From positions 124,001 through 188,000 of the forward strand of contig NZ_FCOX02000003.1 in the NCBI RefSeq assembly GCF_900044055.2: a stretch of DNA of 64,000 nucleotides. The letters run 5' to 3'. Positions 52,477 to 64,000 of this stretch are shown here, piece after piece. The position numbers and the translations under genes are program-made. How positions within the stretch are numbered: position 1 is the first letter of the stretch; every line of letters begins with the position of its first letter. This DNA comes from Caballeronia calidae. GTDB taxonomy: Bacteria; Pseudomonadota; Gammaproteobacteria; Burkholderiales; Burkholderiaceae. The notes beneath the pieces are model-generated. The model was not told the origin of the DNA, did no database searches, and worked only from the letters and a program-made list of their open reading frames with translations.

Positions 52477-52623
52477 GCTTGTATGAGGACGGACGCCGCC
52501 GCGCGCGCCGTCTTGTCCGTTCGGCCGATGCGAGGCGCCACACGCGCTGCGCCCGGTACAATGGGCGCTTCCATCGGTTGTCGTGTTCGTCGCCGATTCA
52601 ATCGCTATTCATCCGGTTTTCCC

Positions 52624-54558
<1,935 letters not shown>

Positions 54559-54813
54559 GCGCTTTTGCGGGCCGCGCGCGTGTCGATTGCGTGAACGCGA
54601 ATCATGCATGTGAAGCGAGTTTTGACGCGCCGAGGTGGGCGCGGCGAGCGAAAACCGCTATTCTCCTAGCGCGGCTCGGATCGGCGGGCGGTTTTCCGCC
54701 TCGCTCATCAGGCATCCGGCCAGGCATATTCATCAAGCATTCGCCGGCCTATCGGGCGTTGCGTTGTGGCATTTCCCCGCGAGCGCGCCCGAGAGCCGGA
54801 TCAACGTTCAACT

Positions 54814-56853
54814 ATGTCCACGAAAAAATCCAGCGCAATGGCGACAGGAACGGAACGAGGCAAACGCCCTGTCATGAACGCCAAGGCAGCCGGCTACAGC
54901 GAAGCATCGATCAAGGTGCTCAAGGGCCTGGAGCCGGTCAAGCAGCGGCCCGGCATGTACACGCGGACCGAGAATCCGCTGCACATCATTCAGGAAGTGA
55001 TCGACAACGCCTCCGACGAAGCGCTCGGCGGCTACGGCAAGCAGATCACGGTCACGCTGCATAACGACAACTCCGTGTCCGTCGAGGACGACGGCCGCGG
55101 CATTCCGTTCGGCCTGCATCCGGAAGAGGGCGTGCCGGTCGTCGAGATCGTGTTTACGCGGCTGCACGCGGGCGGCAAGTTCGATAAAGCCGCGGGCGGC
55201 GCCTATACGTTTTCGGGCGGTCTGCACGGCGTCGGCGTATCGGTGACGAACGCGCTCGCGACGCGTCTCGAAGTGACCGTCTGGCGCGACAACAAGGTCG
55301 CGCAGCTCGCGTTCTCCAACGGCGATGTCGTCGAGGAACTCACGACGCGCGCCGCCGAGCGCGGCGCGAAGAAAAGCGGCACGCGCGTGCGCGCATGGCC
55401 GAATCCGAAGTACTTCGATTCCGCGAATCTGCCGCTCGGCGAACTGCAGCGGCTCCTGCGCTCGAAGGCCGTGCTGCTGCCGGGCGTCGAAGTGGTGCTC
55501 GTCATCGAGAAAACGGGCGAGCGTCAGACGTGGAAGTACGAAGACGGCCTGCGCGGCTATCTGCTCGAAGGCATGGGCGGCAGCGAACTGCTGATTCCCT
55601 TGTTCGAAGGCGAGCGCTACGCCGAAAGCTCGAAAAACACCGAGGAAACCTTCGCGGAAGGCGAGGGCGCATCGTGGGTCGTCGCGTGGAGCGAGGAAGG
55701 CACGCTCCTGCGTGAATCCTATGTGAACCTCATCCCGACGCCCGCGGGCGGCACGCACGAATCCGGCCTGCGCGACGGCCTCTTTCAGGCGGTGAAGAAC
55801 TTCGTCGAGATTCACAATCTGCAGCCGAAGGGCGTGAAGCTGCTCGCGGAAGACGTGTTCGCGCGCGTGTCGTTCGTGCTGTCGGCGAAGGTGCTCGACC
55901 CGCAGTTCCAGGGGCAGATCAAGGAACGCCTCAATAGCCGCGACGCGGTGAAGCTCGTGTCGTCGTTCTCGCGGCCGGCGTTGGAGTTGTGGCTGAATCA
56001 GCACGTCGAATATGGCAAGAAGCTCGCGGAACTCGTGATCCGTCAGGCGCAGGCACGCACGCGCGCCGGCCAGAAGATCGAGAAGAAAAAGAGTTCGGGC
56101 GTGGCCGTGCTGCCAGGCAAGCTGACCGATTGCGAATCGACCGATATCGCGCGCAACGAGCTCTTTCTCGTCGAGGGCGATTCGGCGGGCGGCTCCGCGA
56201 AAATGGGCCGCGACAAGGAGTTCCAGGCCATCCTTCCGCTGCGCGGCAAGGTCCTGAACACGTGGGAAACCGAGCGCGACCGGCTCTTCGCGAACAACGA
56301 AGTGCATGACATCGCGGTGGCGATCGGCGTCGATCCGCATGGTCCCGACGATCAGATCGATCTGTCGAACCTGCGCTACGGCAAGATCTGCATTCTTTCC
56401 GATGCCGACGTCGACGGCGCGCACATCCAGGTTCTTCTGCTCACGCTCTTCTTCAAGCATTTCCCGCAACTGATCGAGCGCGGCCATGTGTGCGTCGCGC
56501 GCCCGCCGCTCTTTCGCGTCGATGCCCCCGCGCGCGGCAAGAAGCCCGCGCAGAAGCTCTATGCGCTCGACGAAGGCGAGCTCGAAGCGATCCTCGACAA
56601 GCTGCGCAAGGACGGCGTGCGCGAAACGGCGTGGACCATCAGCCGCTTCAAGGGTCTCGGCGAAATGAGCGCGGAACAACTCTGGGACACGACGATGAAC
56701 CCCGACACGCGCCGCCTTCTCCCGGTGAGTCTCGGCGATCTCGGCTTCGATCTCACGGTGTCGCGCATGACGATGCTGATGGGCAAGGGCGAAGCGGCAT
56801 CGCGCCGAAGCTGGCTCGAAGAGAAGGGCAACGAAGTCGAAGCGGACATTTGA
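54814..56853 (+). CDS. parE: DNA topoisomerase IV subunit B
   Basis: The start at 54814 gives 679 residues; no clear ribosome site is seen, and an internal Met (MNAKAAGYSE) could be the true start. GHKL ATPase motif EVIDNASDEALGG and G-loop SGGLHGVGVSVTNAL lie in the N-terminal domain. The TOPRIM motif EGDSAGGSAKMGRD and the metal site SDADVDGAHI follow. With ParC it unlinks daughter chromosomes. parC starts 32 bp downstream. Confidence 0.96.
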   Translation: MSTKKSSAMATGTERGKRPVMNAKAAGYSEASIKVLKGLEPVKQRPGMYTRTENPLHIIQEVIDNASDEALGGYGKQITVTLHNDNSVSVEDDGRGIPFGLHPEEGVPVVEIVFTRLHAGGKFDKAAGGAYTFSGGLHGVGVSVTNALATRLEVTVWRDNKVAQLAFSNGDVVEELTTRAAERGAKKSGTRVRAWPNPKYFDSANLPLGELQRLLRSKAVLLPGVEVVLVIEKTGERQTWKYEDGLRGYLLEGMGGSELLIPLFEGERYAESSKNTEETFAEGEGASWVVAWSEEGTLLRESYVNLIPTPAGGTHESGLRDGLFQAVKNFVEIHNLQPKGVKLLAEDVFARVSFVLSAKVLDPQFQGQIKERLNSRDAVKLVSSFSRPALELWLNQHVEYGKKLAELVIRQAQARTRAGQKIEKKKSSGVAVLPGKLTDCESTDIARNELFLVEGDSAGGSAKMGRDKEFQAILPLRGKVLNTWETERDRLFANNEVHDIAVAIGVDPHGPDDQIDLSNLRYGKICILSDADVDGAHIQVLLLTLFFKHFPQLIERGHVCVARPPLFRVDAPARGKKPAQKLYALDEGELEAILDKLRKDGVRETAWTISRFKGLGEMSAEQLWDTTMNPDTRRLLPVSLGDLGFDLTVSRMTMLMGKGEAASRRSWLEEKGNEVEADI

Positions 56854-56885
56854 GCTCGACTTAAGCAACGCACAACGGATATTCG

Positions 56886-59204
56886 ATGGGAATCACAGAC
56901 GATCTCTTCGCCGAACAGACCGCACCGGACGGCGAACAACTCACGCTCGGCGATTACGCCGAACGGGCTTATCTCGACTACGCGGTGAGCGTGGTGAAGG
57001 GCCGCGCGCTGCCCGATGTCTGCGACGGACAAAAGCCCGTGCAGCGCCGCATTCTCTACGCGATGAGCGAGATGGGCCTCGCATCCAACGCGAAGCCGGT
57101 GAAGTCGGCGCGCGTGGTCGGCGATGTGCTGGGCAAATATCACCCGCACGGCGACCAGTCGGCGTACGACGCGCTCGTGCGTCTCGCGCAGGACTTTTCG
57201 ATGCGCTATCCGCTCATCGACGGTCAGGGCAACTTCGGCTCGCGCGACGGCGACGGCGCCGCGGCCATGCGCTATACGGAAGCGCGCCTCACGCCGATCG
57301 CGCGCTTGCTGCTCGATGAAATCGATCAGGGCACCGTCGATTTCATGCCGAACTACGACGGCTCGTTCGAAGAGCCGAAGCTCTTGCCCGCGCGTCTGCC
57401 GTTCCTGCTGCTGAACGGCGCGTCGGGCATCGCGGTGGGTCTCGCGACAGAAATTCCGTCGCACAATCTGCGCGAAGTCGCGACGGCCGCCGTCGCGATG
57501 ATCCGCGATCCGAAGATCGGCCACGCCGGTCTGATGGAAAAGCTGCCCGGGCCGGATTTCCCCGGCGGCGGCCAGATCATCTCGTCGCCTGCGGAAATCT
57601 CGGCGGCGTACGAGACCGGCCGCGGCAGCCTGAAGGTGCGCGCGCGCTGGAAGATCGAGGAGCTCGCGCGCGGTCAGTGGCAGGTCGTCATCACGGAATT
57701 GCCGCCGGGCGTGTCGAGCCAGAAGGTGCTCGAGGAAATCGAGGAACTCACCAATCCGAAGATCAAGCTCGGCAAGAAGACGCTCACGCCCGAGCAGGTC
57801 CAGACCAAGCAGACGCTGCTCGGCCTGCTCGACGCCGTGCGCGACGAGTCCGGCAAGGATGCGCCCGTGCGTCTCGTGTTCGAGCCGAAGTCGAGCCGCA
57901 TCGATCAGACCGAGTTCGTCAACTCGCTGCTCGCGCATACGAGCCTCGAATCGAACGCGACGATCAACCTCGTGATGATCGGCGCGGATGGGCGTCCGCG
58001 TCAGAAGGGCATCGTCGAAATCCTGCACGAGTGGGTCGGCTTCCGCTTCGTGACGGTCACGCGGCGCACGCAGCATCGCCTCGGCAAGGTGAACGACCGC
58101 ATCCATATTCTCGAAGGGCGAATGATCGTCTTCCTGAATATCGATGAAGTCATTCGCATCATCCGCGAGTCCGAGGAGCCGAAGCAGGCGCTGATCGAGC
58201 GCTTCAATCTCTCCGACCGGCAGGCAGAGGACATCCTCGAAATCCGGCTGCGTCAGTTGGCGCGGCTGGAGGCGATCAAGATCGAGCAGGAGCTGTCCGA
58301 TCTGCGCGACGAAAAGACGAAGCTCGAAGAGCTGCTCAATAGCGATGCCGCGATGAAGCGTCTGCTCATCAAGGAAATCGAGGCCGACGCGAAGCAGTTC
58401 GGCGACGATCGCCGCACGCTGATCCAGCAGGCCACGCGCGCGACGTTCGAGGCGCGTGTCGTCGACGAGCCGGTGACGGTCGTCGTGTCGCAGAAGGGCT
58501 GGGTGCGCGCGCTGAAGGGCCACGGGCTCGATCCGGCGGGCTTCACGTTCAAGCAGGGCGACGGGCTCTATGCCGCGTTCCAGGCGCGCACGCCGGATTC
58601 GCTCGTCGCGTGGGGCAGCAAGGGGCGCGTGTACTCGGTGCCGGTCGCGGCGCTGCCGGGCGGGCGCGGCGATGGCGTGCCGGTGACGTCACTGATCGAA
58701 CTCGAATCGGGCACGCATCTGCTGCATTACTTCGCAGCGAATGCTGAGCAGCAACTGCTGCTTGCATCGAGCAATGGTTTCGGGTTCGTCGCGAAGCTGG
58801 GCGATCTCATCAGCCGCCAGAAGGCCGGCAAGGCGTTCATGACGATCGACGAAGGCTGCGCGCCGCTCGCGCCGATGCCTGTCGTGCCCGGCGCGACCTA
58901 TGTGGCATGCCTGTCGAGCACGGGGCGTCTGCTCGTGTTCGGCATGGACGAGATGAAGACGCTGTCGGGCGGCGGGCGGGGTGTCATTCTGATGGGGCTC
59001 GATCCGAAGGAGACGCTGCGCCAGGCGCTCGCCATCGATACGCGCGGTGTCGTGATGATCGGCACCGGGCGTGGCGGGAAGGTGAAGGACGAGAAGCTCG
59101 CGGGCTCGCAGTTGCAACTGCATCTGGGCAAGCGCGCGAGGAAGGGACGTGCGCCGGATTCGTCGTTGAAGGTGACGGATTTGCGGCCGGTGTTTGAGGA
59201 GTGA
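56886..59204 (+). CDS. parC: DNA topoisomerase IV subunit A
   Basis: The 772-residue subunit carries the catalytic tyrosine (Tyr130 in [10 protein letters not shown]) and the quinolone-region motif [13 protein letters not shown]. At the position of E. coli ParC Ser80 there is Gln91 and at Glu84 there is Asp95. The C-terminal DNA-wrapping domain (from about 500) contains GRXX-type blades such as [10 protein letters not shown]. It forms an operon with parE, ended by a strong terminator. Confidence 0.96.
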   Translation: MGITDDLFAEQTAPDGEQLTLGDYAERAYLDYAVSVVKGRALPDVCDGQKPVQRRILYAMSEMGLASNAKPVKSARVVGDVLGKYHPHGDQSAYDALVRLAQDFSMRYPLIDGQGNFGSRDGDGAAAMRYTEARLTPIARLLLDEIDQGTVDFMPNYDGSFEEPKLLPARLPFLLLNGASGIAVGLATEIPSHNLREVATAAVAMIRDPKIGHAGLMEKLPGPDFPGGGQIISSPAEISAAYETGRGSLKVRARWKIEELARGQWQVVITELPPGVSSQKVLEEIEELTNPKIKLGKKTLTPEQVQTKQTLLGLLDAVRDESGKDAPVRLVFEPKSSRIDQTEFVNSLLAHTSLESNATINLVMIGADGRPRQKGIVEILHEWVGFRFVTVTRRTQHRLGKVNDRIHILEGRMIVFLNIDEVIRIIRESEEPKQALIERFNLSDRQAEDILEIRLRQLARLEAIKIEQELSDLRDEKTKLEELLNSDAAMKRLLIKEIEADAKQFGDDRRTLIQQATRATFEARVVDEPVTVVVSQKGWVRALKGHGLDPAGFTFKQGDGLYAAFQARTPDSLVAWGSKGRVYSVPVAALPGGRGDGVPVTSLIELESGTHLLHYFAANAEQQLLLASSNGFGFVAKLGDLISRQKAGKAFMTIDEGCAPLAPMPVVPGATYVACLSSTGRLLVFGMDEMKTLSGGGRGVILMGLDPKETLRQALAIDTRGVVMIGTGRGGKVKDEKLAGSQLQLHLGKRARKGRAPDSSLKVTDLRPVFEE

Positions 59205-59261
59205 CGCTCAATGCGCCGTGACGCGATGCCGATATAAGGTCATCGCGTGCGGGAATCATCG

Positions 59262-59302
59262 AGAAACGCCTCGTCGCGATCATGCGGCGAGGCGTTTCTT
59301 TT
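59262..59302 (+). terminator. Terminator after parC
   Basis: AGAAACGCCTCGTCGC pairs with GCGGCGAGGCGTTTCT with one mismatch, followed by a T-tract. Confidence 0.88.
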
Positions 59303-59389
59303 TGTGTTTATCGTGAGCGGCTGGAACTGACGCGCCGAGTCTTAGTCGAACGCCCAAACTTTAGTCAACGAAGTCAGCTCGGGAACACA

Positions 59390-59848
59390 ATGAACAAAGC
59401 CATCGAAGCGGCGCTCTTTCTGCATCTGCTCGGCGTAGCGGTTTGGATAGGCGGCATGGTCTTCGCGCATTTCTGCTTGCGTCCCGCGCTCGGCGATCTC
59501 ACGCCGCAACTGCGTCTGCCGCTGTGGGAGTCGGTTTTCGCGCGCTTCTTCAACTGGGTGGCGGGCGCGGTGCTCGTGATCCTGCTCACCGGCGGCTTCC
59601 TGCTGATGCAGTTCGGCGGCGGTCACGCCGCCTGGCCGCTGCACGCGATGGCCGGGCTCGGCATCGTGATGATGCTGATCTTCGGGCATATCCGTTTCGC
59701 CGTGTTTCCGCGCATCCGCCGCGCGGTGCAGGCGCAGAACTGGCCCGACGGGGCGAGAGCGGTGGGAACCGTGCGACGCCTCGTCGTGATCAATCTCGTG
59801 CTCGGCGTGGTGACGATCGGCACGGCTGTCCTGTCACGCGGGCTCTGA
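59390..59848 (+). CDS. CopD-like small membrane protein
   Basis: The ATG at 59390 gives 152 residues with four helices: AALFLHLLGVAVWIGGMVFA, WVAGAVLVILLTGGFLLM, LHAMAGLGIVMMLIFGHIRF and LVVINLVLGVVTIGTAVL. His residues in the first and third helices (LHLL, LHAM) and the pattern resemble CopD/heme-handling membrane proteins. Function uncertain. It is convergent with the GGDEF-EAL gene. Confidence 0.85.
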   Translation: MNKAIEAALFLHLLGVAVWIGGMVFAHFCLRPALGDLTPQLRLPLWESVFARFFNWVAGAVLVILLTGGFLLMQFGGGHAAWPLHAMAGLGIVMMLIFGHIRFAVFPRIRRAVQAQNWPDGARAVGTVRRLVVINLVLGVVTIGTAVLSRGL

Positions 59849-59857
59849 ACGTCTGAA

Positions 59858-62269
59858 TCAGCCGCCGCGCTCATCGGTGAGCGCGGCGTCCTTGCGCGAT
59901 CGCGGCGACTGCCCGCGCGGCCATCCGCACACACCGAAGCGATCGAGCAGCGCCTGCACGCCGTCCGCCGGCACGGGCCGCGAGAACAGGAAGCCCTGCG
60001 CTTCCACAGGTCCGAGCGCGGCGAGCCACGAAATCTGCTCCTCCCGCTCCGTGCCTTCCACGACGACCGTCAGCCCCAGCGAGCGCGCCAGATTGACGAT
60101 CGCGGACACCATCACGCACACGCTGCGGTCTTCGGGAATCGCCTGGATGAACGAGCGATCCACCTTGAGGGTATCGACCGAAAAGCGGTTCAGATACGAC
60201 AGCGACGAGTACCCCGTGCCGAAGTCATCGAGCGCGATGCGCACGCCCAGCCGCTTCAGCGCGATGATCTTCTCCTGCACGAGCTCCGGATATTCGACCA
60301 TCACCGTTTCGGTGATTTCGAGCTCGAGCTTGTCGGGCGGAATGCCGCTCGCCTCGATCGCGCGCGCGACCGTCTCCAGCAAGTCGCCGCGCCAGAACTG
60401 CACGGCCGAGATGTTCACCGCGAGCGAGAGTCCGGTGTAACCATCGCGCTGCCACTGCGCGAGCTGCATGCACGCGGTATGAATCACGAAATCGCCGACC
60501 GCCACGATCAGCCCGGTCGATTCCGCCACAGGAATGAACTCGTTCGCCGGAATGAGCCCGTGCTGCGGATGATTCCAGCGCACGAGCGCCTCGAAGCCGG
60601 TGATGCAGCGGCGCGTCAGATCGATCTTCGGCTGATAGACGAGGAAAAGCTGCTGCTCGGTCAGCGCGACGCGCAGTTGCTGCTCCCACTTCATCAGATG
60701 ATCCGCGCGATGCGACAAATGCGGCGAATAGAACTGATAGCAGTTCCGGCCGGCGTCTTTCGCGCTGTACATCGCGAGGTCGGCTTTTTTCAGCAGGTCG
60801 ATCTCGCTTTCGTTCGACACCGAGAAGAGCGCAATGCCGATGCTCGCATGCAGCACGAACGCGCTGCCGCGCACGTCGAAGGGCGTGGCGAACATCGTCG
60901 CGATATCGTTGGCGAGCGTCACGGCGCGCTGCTCGACATCGTCGCCCTTCACCACGACGACGAACTCGTCGCCGCCGATGCGCGAGAGCGTGCCGCTCTG
61001 CCCGACCGTCTCCGCGAGCCGCGAGGCCGTCATCTGCAGAACGATGTCGCCGGCGTTGTGACCGAGCGTGTCGTTCACCGTCTTGAAGTTGTCGAGGTCG
61101 ATGAAAAGCAGCGCGAGCCGTCCGATGTTCTCCGGTTGCGCCACGTCGTGCCTGAGCGCGCGCAGCGTCGAATAGCGGTTGCGCAGCCCGGTGAGCAGGT
61201 CGTACTCGACGAGATGCGTCATCTCGCGCTCGCGCCCGAGCAGCTTGCCGATCAGACCCGTCGCCACCGCGAAGAAGCCGAGCATGGCGAGCGAGATGAA
61301 GACCGCCATCAAAAGATAAACGTTGCGCGTGTGGTTGTAATCGGTCATCTCCTCGCGTTCGGAGAGGCCGACGAGCACGCCGAGCGGATAGCCGTCGATA
61401 TGCCGGTACGACACGATGCGCTTCACGTGATCGATCGGATCGACATAGATGCCCGACGCGTGATCCGTCGTCGGATACACGCCGCTCGCGCTGAACTCCC
61501 CGTGCGCGTGCTCGCCCGATGCGTTGCGGGCAGCGCTGCCTTTCGCCACCGCATGGGCCGCGGCGTTCTCCGCGAGGTTGCCGCCCGTGCTGCGCGCGAG
61601 CACGGCGCCGTTGTCGGACACCACGGCGATGACGCCTTCATGACCGATCGACGCGACGTTGTAGAAGTCGCTCGTGAAGTAGGCCGGATTCTCCGACACG
61701 ACCACGACGCCCGCGAACGAGCCGTCCGGATGATTGAGCCGCCGCGTGATCTGCAGCGTCCAGAGCCCCGACACGCGCCCGCGCACGGGGCGGCTGATGT
61801 AAAGCAGGTCGTCGTTGGAGTGCGCATGGACCTTGTAGTGCTCGCGATCGGACAGGTCGATGGGTTTCGGATGCGGGTCCGACGTATTCGCGACGAGCGT
61901 GCCGTATTCGTCGATCAGCGACACTTGCACGAGCGTGTCGCTCTGCACGACGCCTTTCTCGACGGTGGCGATCAGATCGAAGTTGTCGGGCGACTTCTCG
62001 TACTCGTATTTGACGAAGCGCGTGATCTGGTCGACCTGATGAATCGCCTTGATGGTGTGCTGTTCGAGCGCCGACGAGAGAATGGCGGCGGAGGCCATCG
62101 ATTCATGCGTGGTCGCCTCGCGCTCGACGGAGAGCCGCGCAAAGATCACTGCCCACAGGAGCGCGAGCACGAACGTGCCGAGCACGGGAATGGCGAGCAA
62201 CGCGCGCCGGCGCCGCGCGGACGGCGCGCCGAGAACGGTGTCGAAGGCGTGCGAGCGGGGATGCTTCAT
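59858..62269 (-). CDS. Cache-GGDEF-EAL membrane protein (cyclic di-GMP turnover)
   Basis: An 803-residue protein. Two helices (near residues 22-45 and 320-345) flank a periplasmic double-Cache domain. The GGDEF domain has intact GGDEF in SRIGGDEFVVVV but no upstream I-site RxxD. The EAL domain is complete (EALVRWNHPQHGL, ELEITETVMVE, DDFGTGYSSLSYLNRF, LKVDRSFI), so phosphodiesterase activity is likely; net activity cannot be predicted. The ribosome site is weak. Confidence 0.93.
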   Translation of the reverse strand: MKHPRSHAFDTVLGAPSARRRRALLAIPVLGTFVLALLWAVIFARLSVEREATTHESMASAAILSSALEQHTIKAIHQVDQITRFVKYEYEKSPDNFDLIATVEKGVVQSDTLVQVSLIDEYGTLVANTSDPHPKPIDLSDREHYKVHAHSNDDLLYISRPVRGRVSGLWTLQITRRLNHPDGSFAGVVVVSENPAYFTSDFYNVASIGHEGVIAVVSDNGAVLARSTGGNLAENAAAHAVAKGSAARNASGEHAHGEFSASGVYPTTDHASGIYVDPIDHVKRIVSYRHIDGYPLGVLVGLSEREEMTDYNHTRNVYLLMAVFISLAMLGFFAVATGLIGKLLGREREMTHLVEYDLLTGLRNRYSTLRALRHDVAQPENIGRLALLFIDLDNFKTVNDTLGHNAGDIVLQMTASRLAETVGQSGTLSRIGGDEFVVVVKGDDVEQRAVTLANDIATMFATPFDVRGSAFVLHASIGIALFSVSNESEIDLLKKADLAMYSAKDAGRNCYQFYSPHLSHRADHLMKWEQQLRVALTEQQLFLVYQPKIDLTRRCITGFEALVRWNHPQHGLIPANEFIPVAESTGLIVAVGDFVIHTACMQLAQWQRDGYTGLSLAVNISAVQFWRGDLLETVARAIEASGIPPDKLELEITETVMVEYPELVQEKIIALKRLGVRIALDDFGTGYSSLSYLNRFSVDTLKVDRSFIQAIPEDRSVCVMVSAIVNLARSLGLTVVVEGTEREEQISWLAALGPVEAQGFLFSRPVPADGVQALLDRFGVCGWPRGQSPRSRKDAALTDERGG

Positions 62270-62747
62270 GGCGCGTTCCGGCGCACTGGATCGCGTAGCG
62301 CGTGACGTGCTGCGAACTGCGCGAATGGGATGAAGCGATGCATGTCGTGAGGCGTTCGGCCGAAACGAGTGAATATACCGTGCGAGGCGCGCAGCGGATG
62401 GTCGGTGGAGGGTCTGTCCGGGGTTCGATCCACGGCCCGGTCCAGATTCCCATGCACATCCGGACCGACGTCAACAGGCGGCGCAACGGCCGTTCCACGA
62501 GCCGATTCGTGCGGCAGCGCCCGAACTCCGCCATGAGCGAGACGACGAACGTTCGGTGTCGTTAGAGGCATACGTTTGCGCTGCGGTGCAAGCGACTCAC
62601 CTTCACGACGCCCTGATGGTCCGCCGATGTGAACCGCATTGCGATCTGATCCCCGATTGTTCAGATATTAACGAAGCCGCGGGGATTAAGAAAGGGGGCG
62701 CGCTTGGGGGTATACGCGCGGCCGGGCGCCGCGCGTAGGTCATTGTT
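62270..62747. other. Intergenic region upstream of GGDEF-EAL gene
   Basis: About 480 bp between minus-strand genes. Short reading frames inside lack ribosome sites or recognisable products. No repeat, RNA or clear promoter was identified. Confidence 0.5.
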
Positions 62748-63638
62748 TCAGAGGCAGAATGTGCCGTCGACGATAGTTACCGTACGGCCGCCGATCCAGA
62801 TCGGGGCGCCGCTCGCGTCATCGTCGTAGGCGATGCTGACGCGGCCGTCGCGTCCGAGCGCCGTGCCTTGCCGCACGGTGAAGGCGGTGCCTGGTCGCCG
62901 GCCTTGGGCGCTCAGCAATGTCGCCAGCGCCGCGTTCGCGCTGCCCGTGACCGGATCCTCGATGTTCTCCGCGCCGAGCAGCGTCACGCGCAACTCGAAG
63001 GTCGCGGGCCCGCCCGGTTCGTGCGGCCCATAGACGGCGATGCCGTGCGTGCCAACTTGCGCGACGAGCGCTTCGAGCGCCTCGCGCGCGCCGCCGTGCA
63101 ACGACATCGCGAGACATTGCGCCGCGTCCTGCACGCGCACGACGAGCCACGGCGCGCCGTTGTTCACGGCAGCGGGTGGCGCGCTGAAATCGATTACCGC
63201 CGGCGCGAGGGCGGTGGCGAGGCGCTCGTTCTGCGCGTCGGTCAGCGGCACGATGCTCGCGGGCGGCGCGGCAAACGCCCACTCGCCGTTCTCGCGTGCA
63301 GCGAGCGTCACCAGTCCGACGCCGCATTGCTGCACGAGCCGGCCCGGCGTCTTCGGCTCGTAGCCACTGTCGATGAGCGCGTGCGCGCTGCCGAGCGTCG
63401 GATGACCGGCGAAGGGCAGCTCGACCGCCGTCGTGAAGATGCGCACGCGATAGTCGGCGCGCGGATCGGTCGGCGGCATGAGAAACGCCGTCTCCGACAG
63501 ATTGGTCCAGCGCGCGATTTCCTGCATGCGCTCCGTCGACAGACCCTCGGCGTCGAAGATCACCGCGAGCGGATTGCCCTTGAACGGAACTGCCGTGAAG
63601 ACGTCGACCTGCTTGAACTGAACCGTGCGCGAAGACAT
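62748..63638 (-). CDS. PhzF-family isomerase-like protein
   Basis: The 296-residue protein begins QVDVFTAVPFKGNPLAVIFD with catalytic Glu candidate in NLSETAFLM (near residues 46-54), the glycine segment LPFAGHPTLGSAHALI, and GAENIEDPVTGSANAALATL in the second half. The two-domain diaminopimelate-epimerase fold is typical. PhzF itself acts in phenazine synthesis, but no phenazine genes are present, so the substrate is unknown. Confidence 0.93.
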   Translation of the reverse strand: MSSRTVQFKQVDVFTAVPFKGNPLAVIFDAEGLSTERMQEIARWTNLSETAFLMPPTDPRADYRVRIFTTAVELPFAGHPTLGSAHALIDSGYEPKTPGRLVQQCGVGLVTLAARENGEWAFAAPPASIVPLTDAQNERLATALAPAVIDFSAPPAAVNNGAPWLVVRVQDAAQCLAMSLHGGAREALEALVAQVGTHGIAVYGPHEPGGPATFELRVTLLGAENIEDPVTGSANAALATLLSAQGRRPGTAFTVRQGTALGRDGRVSIAYDDDASGAPIWIGGRTVTIVDGTFCL

Positions 63639-63661
63639 GATTTTTTCTCGTTCTCAAGATA

Positions 63662-63694
63662 GAAAAAAGCCCGACGCGCGCAACGCGTCGGGCT
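63662..63694 (-). terminator. Terminator of RidA-family gene
   Basis: A perfect 11-bp stem AGCCCGACGCG/CGCGTCGGGCT. The T-tract lies on the minus strand. Confidence 0.85.
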
Positions 63695-63720
63695 GTGCCT
63701 GCATGCGGCGAAGACCCGCT

Positions 63721-64000
63721 TTACGCCACTTCCGCGATCAGCTCGATCTCGACGCACGCGCCGAGCGGAATCTGCGCGACGCCGAACGCCGAGCGCGCAT
63801 GCTTGCCTGCATCGCCGAAGACTTCCGCGATGAGTTCGGACGCGCCGTTCGTCACGATGTGCTGCTCCGTGAAATCGAGCGTCGAGTTCACGAGGCTCAT
63901 CACCTTGACGATGCGCTTCACCTTGTTCAGATCGCCGACGTGCGCGTGCAGCGTCGCGATCAGATCGATGGCGACGCTGCGCGCCGCAGCCTTGCCTTCT
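63721..64000 (-). CDS. RidA/YjgF-family protein, C-terminal part (cut by window edge)
   Basis: About 93 C-terminal codons are present; the start lies beyond base 64000. Visible are ARSVAIDLIATLHAHVGDLN, VKRIVKVMSLVNSTLDFTEQ, and the end FGVAQIPLGACVEIELIAEV, typical of the YjgF/Rid family (long Rid-like members). The family hydrolyses reactive enamines or imines formed in amino acid metabolism, but this subgroup's substrate is unsure. Confidence 0.85.
   Translation of the reverse strand, partial: EGKAAARSVAIDLIATLHAHVGDLNKVKRIVKVMSLVNSTLDFTEQHIVTNGASELIAEVFGDAGKHARSAFGVAQIPLGACVEIELIAEVA

Overview
The window looks like chromosomal DNA of a Burkholderiaceae species, most likely Paraburkholderia or Caballeronia. 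It is GC-rich with dense coding on both strands. It carries a glucokinase fused to an RpiR/HexR-type regulator, Burkholderia-type trimeric porins, and many Burkholderia-style small stress proteins. The genus is inferred from gene content, not from any search.

Layout. (1) 1-11.2 kb: sugar uptake and glucose catabolism. A minus-strand ABC sugar importer (gtsABCD-like, last gene cut by the window edge) diverges from zwf-pgl-glk/hexR. Two near-duplicate porins follow. A perfect HexR-type palindrome sits between the -35 and -10 of zwf, and both porins share an identical, related 17-mer upstream. (2) 11.5-13.8 kb: hisQMP-type amino acid importer without a binding protein. (3) 14.3-20.1 kb: pirin, a Spy/CpxP-like periplasmic protein divergent from a CpxR/CpxA-like two-component pair with CpxR-box-like repeats between them, a small conserved protein, and a Cache-GGDEF diguanylate cyclase. 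(4) 20.8-25.9 kb: a NitT/TauT-like ABC pair behind a possibly structured leader, a hicAB toxin-antitoxin pair, and two tandem paralogous lipoproteins.

(5) 26.2-43.1 kb is the most striking region. It encodes a stand-alone sigma-54 (rpoN), two sigma-54 activators (one with a receiver domain, one without), trehalose-6-phosphate synthase, and many small stress or envelope proteins (DUF883, BON, DUF2383, DUF4142, DUF1488, glycine zipper, PfpI, PEBP). I find nine correctly spaced and correctly oriented -24/-12 sequences, each about 55-115 bp upstream of a start codon in this block, including one in front of rpoN itself. The simplest reading is a self-contained, autoregulated sigma-54 stress regulon.

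(6) 43.3-52.4 kb: a PAS-GGDEF protein, a quinate/shikimate module (TetR regulator, shikimate dehydrogenase, QuiC dehydroshikimate dehydratase), tRNA-Arg(CCU), and small metabolic genes. (7) 52.6-64 kb: the ABC-F protein Uup, topoisomerase IV (parE, parC), a CopD-like membrane protein, a Cache-GGDEF-EAL protein, a PhzF-family protein, and a RidA-family gene cut by the right edge. I saw no insertion sequence, prophage or CRISPR array.
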